Part shown: piece after piece, positions 35,759-44,139 of the stretch
How the letters are laid out: each line of letters begins with the position of its first letter
Position numbering within the stretch: the stretch's first letter is position 1
Assembly: GCA_039111635.1 (NCBI GenBank)
Contig: JBCAQO010000043.1
Span: forward strand, 1 to 58,813
DNA length: 58,813 bases
Source of the DNA: Heterobasidion occidentale
Lineage: Eukaryota; Basidiomycota; Agaricomycetes; Russulales; Bondarzewiaceae
Reading direction: 5' to 3'
Position numbers and translations under genes: made by a program
The notes under the pieces: model-generated
The model's input: only the letters and a program-made list of their open reading frames with translations
What the model was told of the DNA's origin: nothing
The model's database searches: none

Positions 35759-36912
35759 GGCCTCTCCCATCGGCAGCGGATGTGGAGAGTAGGATTCTTG
35801 CAGGAAATCGGTACGCTCCTCTGGCCAGTAAAGATGCTGACCAAGAGCATGGACATCCAGATGTATTGTATCTTTCGGAAATGAAATCACATGGTGCACC
35901 ATCCCTCCGACTCGAGACAATGCTCATAGGCAAGAATAGAAAAGCTGCTACACAGGCACTAGTGGACAGTGGAGCCACTGGAATCTTCATGCACCCTCGC
36001 TTCGTAGAAGCACATCGAATCACTACACACAAAACCCCCACCCCTATCCCAGTCAGTACGGTCCAGAACACCGAGTTCAAGGGAGGACCCATTACACGAT
36101 TCGCCAACCTCAAATTACAGGTTCTAGGCGAAAAAGGGGGGTCGCATACAGAATCAGCAAGATTCTATATCGCGGAAATAGGAAAAGAGGACGTCATTTT
36201 AGGAACCGACTGGTTATTAGAACATAACCCAGAAGTCGACTGGCACGCCTACGGGCTACACTTTACCAGATGCCCGCCCTCCTGCCAAATAAAAGGAGGA
36301 CCGGTAAAAGCTAGAAGAGCTACAAGAAAACCAGGACGTCCTAAACCAAGCATACGGCGCATGGAAACAGTACCGCAAACGGGCGACTACTCAATACCAG
36401 TGCAAAAGCCGGGAAAAGCAGTACCAGGCCGGAAAGTGGGAAACACCACAGTACCACGTCCGCGGACAATACCTACAAGTCCGGAGTTCACAACTCGAAG
36501 GTTGAATGCCGAACGTCTGAAGGCCCAAACCAGAAATTATAAGGTTCCGACATGGGCTGAAGAAGACGTTCCGGAGGACGGTGACGGACTTCCGGCACTT
36601 CCCTCCGAGGATCTTGAAGAAGATGGAGTCTACCTCGTTAGATGCCTAGATACGGGAACATTACAGGCACTGGAATTATACAACGACTCCGAAGAAGGCG
36701 TCGATATACATCGCACCGAAACCACGGAACTTCCACACGCCAACACACCGGCTCAAGGAAGCAAACCTGCCAAAGCACCGACAGGAAAACAAACAAAGCA
36801 CACCAACTCGCAAAGACTGGCAGAAGAAGCCGCCAAAGGGAAACCCGAACTATCCTTCGAAGAAATAGTGCCGAAGGAATACTGGAATTATAGGAAGGTT
36901 TTCGAAGGTTGA
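35755..36912 (+). CDS. Ty3 pol, aspartic protease region
   Basis: This frame is -1 relative to gag and open across the gag stop; the first codons after the putative slip are TTA AGG. The retropepsin active site is ALVDSGATGIF (35965-35997) and the flap/C-terminal part continues to YIAEIGKEDVILGTDWL. A long linker rich in Lys, Pro and Thr follows. The protein would normally run straight into reverse transcriptase, but a TGA at 36910-36912 interrupts it just before the PKGQLPLSRPWDHKIE box that opens the RT domain. Protease cleaves the Gag-Pol precursor inside the particle. Expressed only as Gag-Pol fusion, if at all. Confidence 0.85.
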   Translation, partial: LRPLPSAADVESRILAGNRYAPLASKDADQEHGHPDVLYLSEMKSHGAPSLRLETMLIGKNRKAATQALVDSGATGIFMHPRFVEAHRITTHKTPTPIPVSTVQNTEFKGGPITRFANLKLQVLGEKGGSHTESARFYIAEIGKEDVILGTDWLLEHNPEVDWHAYGLHFTRCPPSCQIKGGPVKARRATRKPGRPKPSIRRMETVPQTGDYSIPVQKPGKAVPGRKVGNTTVPRPRTIPTSPEFTTRRLNAERLKAQTRNYKVPTWAEEDVPEDGDGLPALPSEDLEEDGVYLVRCLDTGTLQALELYNDSEEGVDIHRTETTELPHANTPAQGSKPAKAPTGKQTKHTNSQRLAEEAAKGKPELSFEEIVPKEYWNYRKVFEG

Positions 36913-38222
36913 CCAAAGGGACAGCTACCGCTCTCTCGACCTTGGGATCACAAGATAGAAATCAAAGAAGGAATGGATCACTCGCTCAAACCCAAGCTAT
37001 ACAGTCTTAGCCCTGGAGAGCAAGTGGAACTCAAGAAATTCATAGACGAAAACCTCCAGAAAGGATTCATCAGAGAATCCAAATCGCACATGGCATCCCC
37101 ATTCTTCTTCATCAAGAAAAAGAACGGAAAACTACGACCAGTAATGGATTATCGCAAACTCAATGAAATAACGATCAAGAACAAGTACCCTTTGCCGATT
37201 ATTCAAGAATTACTGGACCTTCTAGCCGAAGCCGTATACTTTTCACTAATGGATGTTGATACAGGATATAACAACGTACGCATGAAGGAAGGAAGCGAGA
37301 GAAACTAGCCGCGTTCGTCACCAATTTAGGAATGTACGAACCTCTGGTGATGTTCTTTGGATTAACCAACTCGCCGGCAACATTCCAAACTATGATGAAC
37401 GCCCTCTTCAAAGACCTCATCTATGCCGGACTAGTGGCAATCTATATGGACGACATCCTGGTATTTTCTAAAACAATGGACGACCACATCAAGACAGTTC
37501 GAAAGGTTTACAGATCTTACAGGACAACGATCTGTACCTACAACCCTCGAAATGCCACTTCCACAAAAAGAAAATCGACTACCTTGGATATGTTATATCA
37601 CACGGACATCTGGAAATGGACCCGATTAAAGTGGCCGGCATTATGGACTGGCCAACTCCGGGAAAAGTCAAAGAAGTGCAATCATTTTTAGGTTTTTGCA
37701 ACTTTTATCGCAGGTTTATCAAAGACTATTCAAAATAGCACGACCGCTATTTGAGCTAACACAGAAGGAACGCACCTGGGATTGGACACCAGCATGCGAA
37801 GAAGCGTTTCAAACGCTAAAACGAATATTTACAGAATCTCCGGTGCTCGTTATGCCAGACACAAGGAACCCGTTTCGCATTGAATGCGACGCTTCCGACT
37901 TTGCCACCGGAGCAGTTTTATCACAAGTCGCTGAAGATGGAAAATGGCACCCATGTGCTTATATTTCCAAGTCGCTCTCACCTACAGAACGCAACTACCC
38001 AATCTATGATAAAGAGTTGCTGGCGGTAGTTCGAGCTTTTGAAGCTTGGCGACACTATTTGGAGGGCGCCGACCACCCGGTAGACGTCTGGACGGACCAC
38101 AAGAACCTCGAATGGTTCCGTTCAAGCCAGAAACTAAACCGACGACAAATTGACGCACAAGGCAGGAGTCACTAATAAATCCGACGGTCTGTCACGGCGT
38201 CCAGACCATAAAAAGGGGGTGG
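36913..38222 (+). pseudogene. Ty3 pol, reverse transcriptase and RNase H, broken frame
   Basis: RT boxes in order: LRPVMDYRKLNEITIKNKYP, FFGLTNSPATFQTMMN and the catalytic IYMDDILVFS (37442-37471). RNase H begins FRIECDASDFATGAVLSQ and contains YDKELLAVVRAFEAWRHYL and VWTDHKNLEWF. Frame breaks lie at about 37300 (before KLAAFVTN), 37507 (before LQILQDND) and 37734 (before IARPLFEL); each is repaired by one base. Near 38147 about a dozen codons of the RNase H end are missing between LNRRQ and LTHKAGVTNKSDGLSRRP. Together with the upstream TGA this copy cannot make a full Pol as sequenced. Confidence 0.88.
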
Positions 38223-38225
38223 AAT

Positions 38226-39527
38226 TTGACAATTCAGGCGAAACACTCTTGGAGCCCAAACTTTTCAATAACACAGAAAAGATCCGAAGACCTTTCGCAG
38301 AAAATCAATGCCATTAATACAGACAACAGTTGGGACCCTCATCAAATACTTCACATTAGGGCAACTGGACGAGGAGGCGTTACCATAATAGACGACGACC
38401 TCCGGAAACGAATCATTGAAGAAAATAGGAAAGACGAATGGCTATTAGAAACCCTAGCCAAGATTAAAACCTTAGGACCTCGAAACATGAAGAAAGGTTT
38501 ACAAGAATGGAACGAAGAAGAAGGATTGGTCCTTCACCGAGGAAAGATATATGTCCCCCGGAATGAACAACTTCGTCAAGAGATCATCAAACTAAACCAT
38601 GACAATCTAGCAGCAGGACATCCAGGACAAAGGGGAACTCTAGCCTTAGTCGGACAGGAATTTACTTGGCCAGGAATATCAAACACAGTTCACCAATATG
38701 TAGAAGGATGCGCCATCTGTCAATCCACTAAGAACGACACACATCCTACCATGGTACCCCTACAACCAACAGAAATCCCAGATCGACCCTTCGGAACAAT
38801 AACCATGGATTTTATTACAGATCTACCAGAATCAAATGGATACGATTCGCTACATGTAGTAACCGATCGATTCACCAAAACGGCAGTAATAACCCCATGC
38901 CTGAAGACTATCGACTCTGATGGAACAGCCAAAATCTTGTTAGAAAACACCTGGAGACGCTATGGGCTGCCAGATAAAATCATATCGGATAGAGGAACTC
39001 AATTCGCTTCAAAAGTAGCGCAAGCCCTGCTCAAAGAGTTAGGAATCAAATCTGCTTTAAGCACAGCCTATCACCCGCAGACAGACGGTGCTACTGAACG
39101 AATGAATCAGGAATTAGAACAATACCTCAGAGCTTTCTGCAGCTCTTCACAAGACGATTGGGCCGGATTAATCCCTTATGCGGAATATGCCCACAACACC
39201 CATCAGCACTCAGCCACGCAGAAGTCACCATTTGAACTTCTCCACGGATATCAACCACGGGCTTACCCAGCCATCATCGGAAACACGAATGTCCCCACCG
39301 CCGACGCTCGCCTCGAAGCTCTGCAATGTGCTAGGAAGGAAGCACAAGCCAGCCTCGAAATTGCAGCTGAAGCCATGAGGATACAGCACGACCGTTTTGG
39401 AACGGACCTGCCGCCTTTCAAGAAAGGAGATCAAGTATGGCTTGATGGGAAGAACATCCACACCGATCACCCATCAGAGAAACTGAGACCAAACACTTTG
39501 GGCCATTTGAAATCACTGACACCATAG
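38226..39527 (+). CDS. Ty3 pol, integrase region
   Basis: 433 codons open, though not starting with ATG since it is an internal part of Pol. The H2C2 zinc domain is seen as HDNLAAGH followed by CAIC. The integrase core follows with Asp in ITMDFITDLP, Asp in IISDRGTQFAS and Glu in TDGATERMNQELEQYLR, giving the D,D-35-E triad. The C-terminal part reads FKKGDQVWLDGKNI, the usual SH3-like region. The upstream junction needs one base near 38290-38310 to join the RNase H frame. The frame is lost again near 39497, just before FGPFEITDTIGNVNFRL, where one base is missing. Integrase inserts the cDNA into the host chromosome. Confidence 0.88.
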   Translation: MTIQAKHSWSPNFSITQKRSEDLSQKINAINTDNSWDPHQILHIRATGRGGVTIIDDDLRKRIIEENRKDEWLLETLAKIKTLGPRNMKKGLQEWNEEEGLVLHRGKIYVPRNEQLRQEIIKLNHDNLAAGHPGQRGTLALVGQEFTWPGISNTVHQYVEGCAICQSTKNDTHPTMVPLQPTEIPDRPFGTITMDFITDLPESNGYDSLHVVTDRFTKTAVITPCLKTIDSDGTAKILLENTWRRYGLPDKIISDRGTQFASKVAQALLKELGIKSALSTAYHPQTDGATERMNQELEQYLRAFCSSSQDDWAGLIPYAEYAHNTHQHSATQKSPFELLHGYQPRAYPAIIGNTNVPTADARLEALQCARKEAQASLEIAAEAMRIQHDRFGTDLPPFKKGDQVWLDGKNIHTDHPSEKLRPNTLGHLKSLTP

Positions 39528-39529
39528 GA

Positions 39530-40237
39530 AATGTCAACTTCAGGTTGAAACTGCCCAACAGCTGGAAGCGCATTCACGACGTCTTCCATGCTAGTCGACT
39601 CACGCCCTACAAGGAAAACGAAGTCTATGGCCCGAACTACCCTAAACCGGCTCCGGACCTGATCGAAGGGCAAGAAGAATTCGAAGTCGAAGCCATTGTC
39701 GGAGCTAGGCGCTTCGGACGATGGAAGATCCTGCAGTACCTGATCAAATGGAAGGGCTACCCGGAATCGGACAACTCTTGGGAAGCCGCGGCAAACGTCA
39801 CTAACGCACAAGAAGCCATAAAGGACTTCTACCGCCGGCACCCTCGGGCAGTCAAAGGAATGGAAGCCTCCATTCTGGCCCTGGTGATCGAATTAGAACT
39901 CAACAGAGTAGCCGAAGAAGATCAAATCAGAAAGAAGCTCGAGAAGCATCCGATCGGAGAGAAGCTTCTCGCTACAGGATTAGCTATCCCCCAGATCATG
40001 GAAGAGATCAACAAACGAATGACGCAGCTAAAGAGGCCGCCCCTGGTTCCTCGATCAAAAGTGCCACCACCAGCGATCAACGATCGAGAAGCGCAGCCAA
40101 AGAAGCCCAATATAGATTCGTCTCGATCAAAGCTGCAGCAGAAGCGATCGGACAACTCTAATTGGCGGACTCAAGCATACCAGGAGCTACAAAAGCAGAC
40201 CAACCGAGGATTGGCATGGCCAGGCAAACGACTATGA
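39530..40237 (+). CDS. Ty3 pol C-terminus with chromodomain
   Basis: Continues the integrase tail (FRLKLPNSWKRIHDVFHASRL) and then a chromodomain at about 39680-39840: EFEVEAIVGARRF, LQYLIKWKGYPESDNSWE and AIKDFYRRHP. The aromatic/Trp-Lys-Gly pattern is typical of chromodomains that direct chromoviruses to marked chromatin. A Lys/Gln-rich tail of about 130 residues follows to the stop at 40237. It is separated from the integrase frame only by a one-base shift near 39497, so in an intact copy it would be the end of Pol. Confidence 0.87.
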   Translation, partial: NVNFRLKLPNSWKRIHDVFHASRLTPYKENEVYGPNYPKPAPDLIEGQEEFEVEAIVGARRFGRWKILQYLIKWKGYPESDNSWEAAANVTNAQEAIKDFYRRHPRAVKGMEASILALVIELELNRVAEEDQIRKKLEKHPIGEKLLATGLAIPQIMEEINKRMTQLKRPPLVPRSKVPPPAINDREAQPKKPNIDSSRSKLQQKRSDNSNWRTQAYQELQKQTNRGLAWPGKRL

Positions 40238-40377
40238 CCCCTTTCGACCCCACTCTATCCACAGTAGCCGTTTACACCATTGTCGCGACTCTTGCTCTCA
40301 CCGCTGTCTCCATCGCCATCGCCCTTGTCCTCGGATCCGTTCATGCGGCTGCCACCATTGGCGTCTCCGTCGTATAA
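40216..40377 (+). CDS. Small hydrophobic ORF between pol and ORF3
   Basis: 53 codons from the ATG at 40216, overlapping the end of pol by 22 bp in another frame. Ten polar residues are followed by a 35-residue hydrophobic run (VAVYTIVATLALTAVSIA then IALVLGSVHAAATIGVSVV), long enough for one or two membrane spans. Its stop codon TAA sits inside the TATAAAAA box of ORF3. No signal cleavage site or Env-like feature is recognised. It could be a chance open frame; the hydrophobic length and exact placement are the only support. Confidence 0.3.
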   Translation: MARQTTMTPFDPTLSTVAVYTIVATLALTAVSIAIALVLGSVHAAATIGVSVV

Positions 40378-40380
40378 AAA
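40373..40380 (+). promoter_or_regulatory. TATA box of ORF3 inside the Ty3 element
   Basis: TATAAAAA, 59 bp upstream of the ORF3 ATG at 40432, with no ATG in between. It suggests a separate internal promoter producing an ORF3 mRNA. Confidence 0.6.
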
Positions 40381-40431
40381 GACACCCTGTATCGAACAGA
40401 GACATTCCTCAGCATCCCAGCTATAACTCGA

Positions 40432-42105
40432 ATGTCCTTTGCCCCCACTCACCTTTTCTTACACAACTCCCCCCGCTATATTCTTAGCAACATCAGAATG
40501 TCTTCCGCTACCACTTCCCCTCACGCCTCCAACACCTCCTCTCCCAACCCCTTCATCCTTCGCACCATCTCCCCGCCCACTACCACGCCTACACTCGTTG
40601 ACGACACTGACTCGGATTACGACAGCGAGGATGACATCCCCTCGGAAGGCGTCCCGGTCGCGGATCCCCTTACTGAGTTTGTTATTCCCCGTTTCCCGGC
40701 TGAAATGCCAAACCCCCACATCGCCGTTCCTCCGTTGGCTTTCGCCATTCACAACGAAAACCCTCGCATCCGAATCCACGCCATACCCAATCCCCTTCAC
40801 GACATCCGTCTCTACCAGGACCTAACGACGAATAATAGCATCTACCACCTCACACTTGCCGAGGATGAAGCCCCTATCATTCTGAACCAGCCTGGCTTGA
40901 GGAACCCTCGTGCATTCCTTTTCTATTTACAGCAGGCAGTCTGGGCGCAAGCCTATCAGGTTTTCTCTGGACCACTCAACCAGACCCAAGCCATCCTCCT
41001 CGCCAACCTCACCGTCACCTCCTACCGCATGAAAGGGTTGATCAATCTCCCCGCCATCCGCAACGACATGGTCAATTTCCGACTGGGAGGGATATTTACC
41101 ACCAGCTCCATCCTCATACAGGCGCACTCCATACCCGCCTGGCTCGACGTACTGGCTCGAATCCGCTACAAGGAAAACACGATCCGCTGGTTCCGATTCG
41201 CAGGACATAATGGAGCACGTCTGGAGATTGAAGAGTATGTCCCTAAAGGGCTACTGCCGACCCACTCCTTCCCGCTTAACAGTCGAGGGGTTCACCCCAT
41301 TGCGTGCTACTGGCCTGGCGGATGTACCCCGGAGGATAACGTTAGGCCCTGGGTTATGACCAAACCGGATATACAGGAACAGGGGTTTCACCAGATCGAC
41401 GCTGAGGAACCCATGACAGTCGATCCCCCGGTCAATGCCGAGTCCAATCTCCCGGCGGTAAACCCCTTTCAGCCCACTGACGAGGAGACTGCCGCATTCA
41501 CGCGACCCACCAGTCCCCCTTACGACCCCGAACAAGTCGTCCGGGATCGCCAGGTACTTCGGCCGCTACCGGTACCACCCCCGTCACCCCCTGCTGTGTC
41601 CCCATCCCCCCCCCTACTCGGCGACGACCTCACCCATCCTATCGTTGTCGACGAAGCCTCCCCCCAGTCGCCAGACGTTCCTGTCGCAACTGAAGAAGGA
41701 TGGCCCGCTGACGCATTGGACTCCGAAAACGTCTGGCCTAACCCGCCTACTCTCCCGCCTTCTCCACCCACCGACCCCGCTACTCGTACCTGCTGGGAAT
41801 GTGGACGCGCCGGCCATCTCGTCGTGGGATGTCCAATCACGGGCATTCGCCAGAGAACGGACGTTACGGCGCGCGGCTTTCTTCAAGACTACGATAGGCA
41901 TCGCATGCAGTCCCGGCGCCTTCGTCTACAGATGGATAGGACGGCTGAGGAATACGGGTACCACAAGCAGGCACTAGATCATTTAATCGACACTGCTAAC
42001 TGGACCGGATATCCCGCTCGAAACATCCCCACCTTCGACGAAGTCCACCTGAGGAGACCTGCCCCCACCATCGGTGCACCCGCCAAGCGCCGAAGACTTG
42101 TATAG
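40432..42105 (+). CDS. ORF3: accessory zinc-knuckle protein of the Ty3 element
   Basis: An uninterrupted 557-codon frame in the same orientation as gag-pol, filling all the space from pol to the polypurine tract. The N-terminal 90 residues are Ser/Pro/Thr-rich with an acidic patch (DDTDSDYDSEDDIP). A globular region (about 100-300) includes RNPRAFLFYLQQAVWAQAYQV, LLANLTVTSYRMKGLINLP, IPAWLDVLARIRYKENTIRW and a WPGGCTPEDN box. A Pro/Ser-rich linker leads to one CCHC knuckle CWECGRAGHLVVGC (about residue 450), then a charged helix (DRHRMQSRRLRLQMDRTAEE) and a basic end KRRRLV resembling a nuclear signal. The order of globular part, linker and knuckle is Gag-like, but I see no clear sequence match to this element's Gag. 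No membrane helix, so not an envelope protein. Function unknown. Confidence 0.85.
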   Translation: MSFAPTHLFLHNSPRYILSNIRMSSATTSPHASNTSSPNPFILRTISPPTTTPTLVDDTDSDYDSEDDIPSEGVPVADPLTEFVIPRFPAEMPNPHIAVPPLAFAIHNENPRIRIHAIPNPLHDIRLYQDLTTNNSIYHLTLAEDEAPIILNQPGLRNPRAFLFYLQQAVWAQAYQVFSGPLNQTQAILLANLTVTSYRMKGLINLPAIRNDMVNFRLGGIFTTSSILIQAHSIPAWLDVLARIRYKENTIRWFRFAGHNGARLEIEEYVPKGLLPTHSFPLNSRGVHPIACYWPGGCTPEDNVRPWVMTKPDIQEQGFHQIDAEEPMTVDPPVNAESNLPAVNPFQPTDEETAAFTRPTSPPYDPEQVVRDRQVLRPLPVPPPSPPAVSPSPPLLGDDLTHPIVVDEASPQSPDVPVATEEGWPADALDSENVWPNPPTLPPSPPTDPATRTCWECGRAGHLVVGCPITGIRQRTDVTARGFLQDYDRHRMQSRRLRLQMDRTAEEYGYHKQALDHLIDTANWTGYPARNIPTFDEVHLRRPAPTIGAPAKRRRLV

Positions 42106-42116
42106 AGAGGGGGTAG
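42103..42116 (+). promoter_or_regulatory. Polypurine tract of the Ty3 element
   Basis: AGAGAGGGGGTAG directly before the 3' LTR start at 42117 and overlapping the ORF3 stop codon TAG (42103-42105). It primes plus-strand cDNA in the standard LTR-element cycle. Confidence 0.75.
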
Positions 42117-42949
42117 TGTTAGGACCGCGTCCTAACACGTGCTTCGCACGTGAATGGATGGGCTGGTCAAGTGCTTCGGACTTGTTGCAGACTCGGACCG
42201 CTTTCCATGACTCCTTACCATTTACATGCTGATGCATGAACGCTGACTTCTAGTTCCTGATTCTTGATGTGGACAGACAATGGTTCCTGACCCCCGTTCC
42301 TGGTTCTTGATCGATCGAAGATGTGGATGGACATTAGTGATCGGATTACTATATTTGGATACATGGCAGGTCAATGAGGCATTCTAGCTTACGGATCTCG
42401 ATCGTTGACTTCGGTACCTGAGAAGCGCACGGACCAGATCTTGATCCTGCCCTAGACACTTCTGTACGTAAATAGCCGAGATGAGCTTCTAAGAAGCTCA
42501 GCTCGTTCACCTGTAATACACTCGATCTCTGCACTGCACCCGGCGTCTGGCTACCTTCTTAGCCCACGCTTCGTGATCTCTGTCAGATCTGAGAAACTCT
42601 TTGCACGGTCTGACGAAGCACTGGACTCGTCTCCCTTCCCTCCCCTCCCTCTACTCATCCGCTTCTATACCGGGCTAGCTGCCTACCGCGTTCTCAGTTG
42701 GACACCCCTCGTGTCATCTGTTGGACAGGAGAAGATCATCCGGTTCCTCCTCATCATCGAGAAGACCTCGAAGATCACCTTCTCAATCTCTTCGAGAACA
42801 AAGCCGACAGCGACCCCGAGTTCCTCGAAAGAGCCCAAAGACGATCCATCGTCTTCATCCATTGGAGTCTACGACTATACGAACCAGTGGAGGTTTAGCC
42901 TAGGGACCCCTTCGTGCATCGGTGCACGTGATAGGTCTCCGACCTAACA
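42117..42949 (+). repeat. Ty3 element 3' LTR
   Basis: 833 bp, identical to the 5' LTR by eye except for two homopolymer length differences (one C more in CTCCCTTCC, one C fewer in ACACCCC). It ends CCTAACA at 42949 and is followed by GTGGCACCG, unrelated to the Plavaka sequence at the left flank. Confidence 0.95.
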
Positions 42950-43040
42950 GTGGCACCGTACAGCACGAGAACTGGTGTACCGTTCCGATCTCCAACTCGG
43001 ATGCCTTGCGCTTTTTTGGCGATGGTGTTGTTGAGATGGA

Positions 43041-43399
43041 CTATGGTGAAAGTGAGGAACAAAAATATAAGAACGTCGGTAGTAAAGCAAGTTCGCATAG
43101 ATGTACCGGTTGGAGAGAAACCTCCAGTGGCTCGAGCTCGGGTTGATGCTGAACGGTCGGAGGCGGTGTGCTTGAGGTAGTTGAACCACGTGTGGTTGGA
43201 GAGACTATGTCCTTTGACATATATCTTAGAGGGCGGCTGGGAGTATGGTGAGATTGGGCCACCGTGCCATCTTGGCGGAGGGCACTCACTTTTGCGGACG
43301 ACTTTGTCCGAATACCGTCCTCGTTGTCTTGCGGGAAATTCCTCTCGTTGCAGTGGATAGAGTAAGAAGAGCGCGTCGACCGGCATTGGAGAACTTCAT
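43041..43399 (-). CDS. Possible small gene beside the Ty3 3' LTR, hypothetical
   Basis: Reading exons 43399-43290 and 43236-43041 around a 53-bp intron (GTGAGT...CCCAG) gives 101 residues. They start MKFSNAGRRALLTLSTATRG, basic and possibly mitochondrial-like, then a Ser/Thr/Pro-rich middle (TTRGSTTSSTPPPTVQ). A TATATATAAAA stretch lies about 250 bp upstream on this strand (43648-43660). An alternative second-exon frame stays open to the LTR junction and ends with a hydrophobic segment, which would mean the gene was truncated by the Ty3 element. No family recognised; weak call. Confidence 0.27.
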
Positions 43400-43402
43400 T
43401 TT

Positions 43403-43838
43403 ATGAGAAAATAGAGGATGGTAGAGATGATGGGGGATACAAGAGAAAGAGGAGGGTGGCAAAACAAATATGTAATAACGTACGCCGGTGTAGGCGCTTG
43501 TTGTGGTCAACAAATAATGCACAAAGAACCGTCATCAGCTCCCTGTCATTTCTTACCACAAGATGGCTAGGGGGTGGGGCCAGTACAGACTCTCTATTTC
43601 TTCCCTCTGCTCCTTGTTTGCATCGCGAGAAGGAGGCTAGCGAGATATATATAAAATCAGTTCCAACATTCTGCACGCACCTGAGAAACTTGATATCGCC
43701 ATAATGAAGAAGAAGGCATCAGAACAACGGACGGGAGAGGCATCGAATCGTGGAAAACAAAGCAAATTGAGCAGAAAGACAAGGGATTTGCCTGGATTAT
43801 ACTACGTTTCATTGTCCTTGTTTTCTTTAGGACGCAAC
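43403..43838. other. Short intergenic stretch before the copia element
   Basis: 436 bp with a TATATATAAAA run (about 43648) and AT-rich sequence. No gene seen. It ends with GCAAC (43834-43838), the left target duplication of the copia insertion. Confidence 0.5.
43834..43838 (+). repeat. Copia target site duplication, left copy
   Basis: GCAAC directly before the LTR at 43839; the second copy is at 49124-49128. Confidence 0.9.
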
Positions 43839-44139
43839 TGTAGAAATCTAGAGTAGAACTGACTCAGCCTCGCACGAGTAACGCGAAGGTCTATATATTC
43901 ACCTAGAGTAGAACTGACTACAATAGGGTAAGCAATAGATATGGAAAGGTAAACTATATGGGGCTCACCTCAGCCTCGCACGAGTAACGCGAAGGTCTGA
44001 GGAAGCCCGGACATGAGACCGCAAGTATATAACAGAAGATAGCAGTTCCGGTACCGAAAGAATAACAAATGTAAGGTACGATACTTCCGTAAACCCCGAA
44101 ACTGCTCCGTAGTGCTCCGAGCGAGTTGCACCTTCAACA
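43839..44139 (-). repeat. Copia 3' LTR (left end on the plus strand)
   Basis: 301 bp, plus-strand ends TGTAGAAATC and CTTCAACA. It contains two internal duplications: CTCAGCCTCGCACGAGTAAC-type boxes about 125 bp apart and CTAGAGTAGAACTGACT twice. The plus-strand sequence CTCCCCCTCAA at 44140-44150 is the polypurine tract in the minus-strand sense. Confidence 0.95.

Larger units (their letters stand above)
32585..42949 (+). mobile_element. Chromodomain Ty3/gypsy LTR retrotransposon with extra 3' ORF
   Basis: 10,365 bp bounded by two 833-bp LTRs that begin TGTTAGG and end CCTAACA. Order inside: AUG-free leader, gag with zinc knuckle, protease, reverse transcriptase/RNase H, integrase, chromodomain, a small membrane-like ORF, a 557-codon third ORF, polypurine tract. 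Protease-RT-RNaseH-integrase order plus a C-terminal chromodomain places it among chromoviruses. The LTRs show no substitutions, only two compensating C-run length differences, so insertion or conversion is recent. The flanks (AAGAC left, GTGGC right) do not form a target duplication, and the left flank is Plavaka DNA while the right flank is not. This suggests the element borders were created by recombination. Pol carries at least five frame breaks and a nonsense codon. Confidence 0.93.

Noticed and set aside
40216..42105. Envelope gene, that is, an errantivirus-like Ty3 element
   Set aside because: ORF3 has no signal peptide, furin-like site or membrane anchor; the small hydrophobic ORF is too short. 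The chromodomain places the element among chromoviruses.
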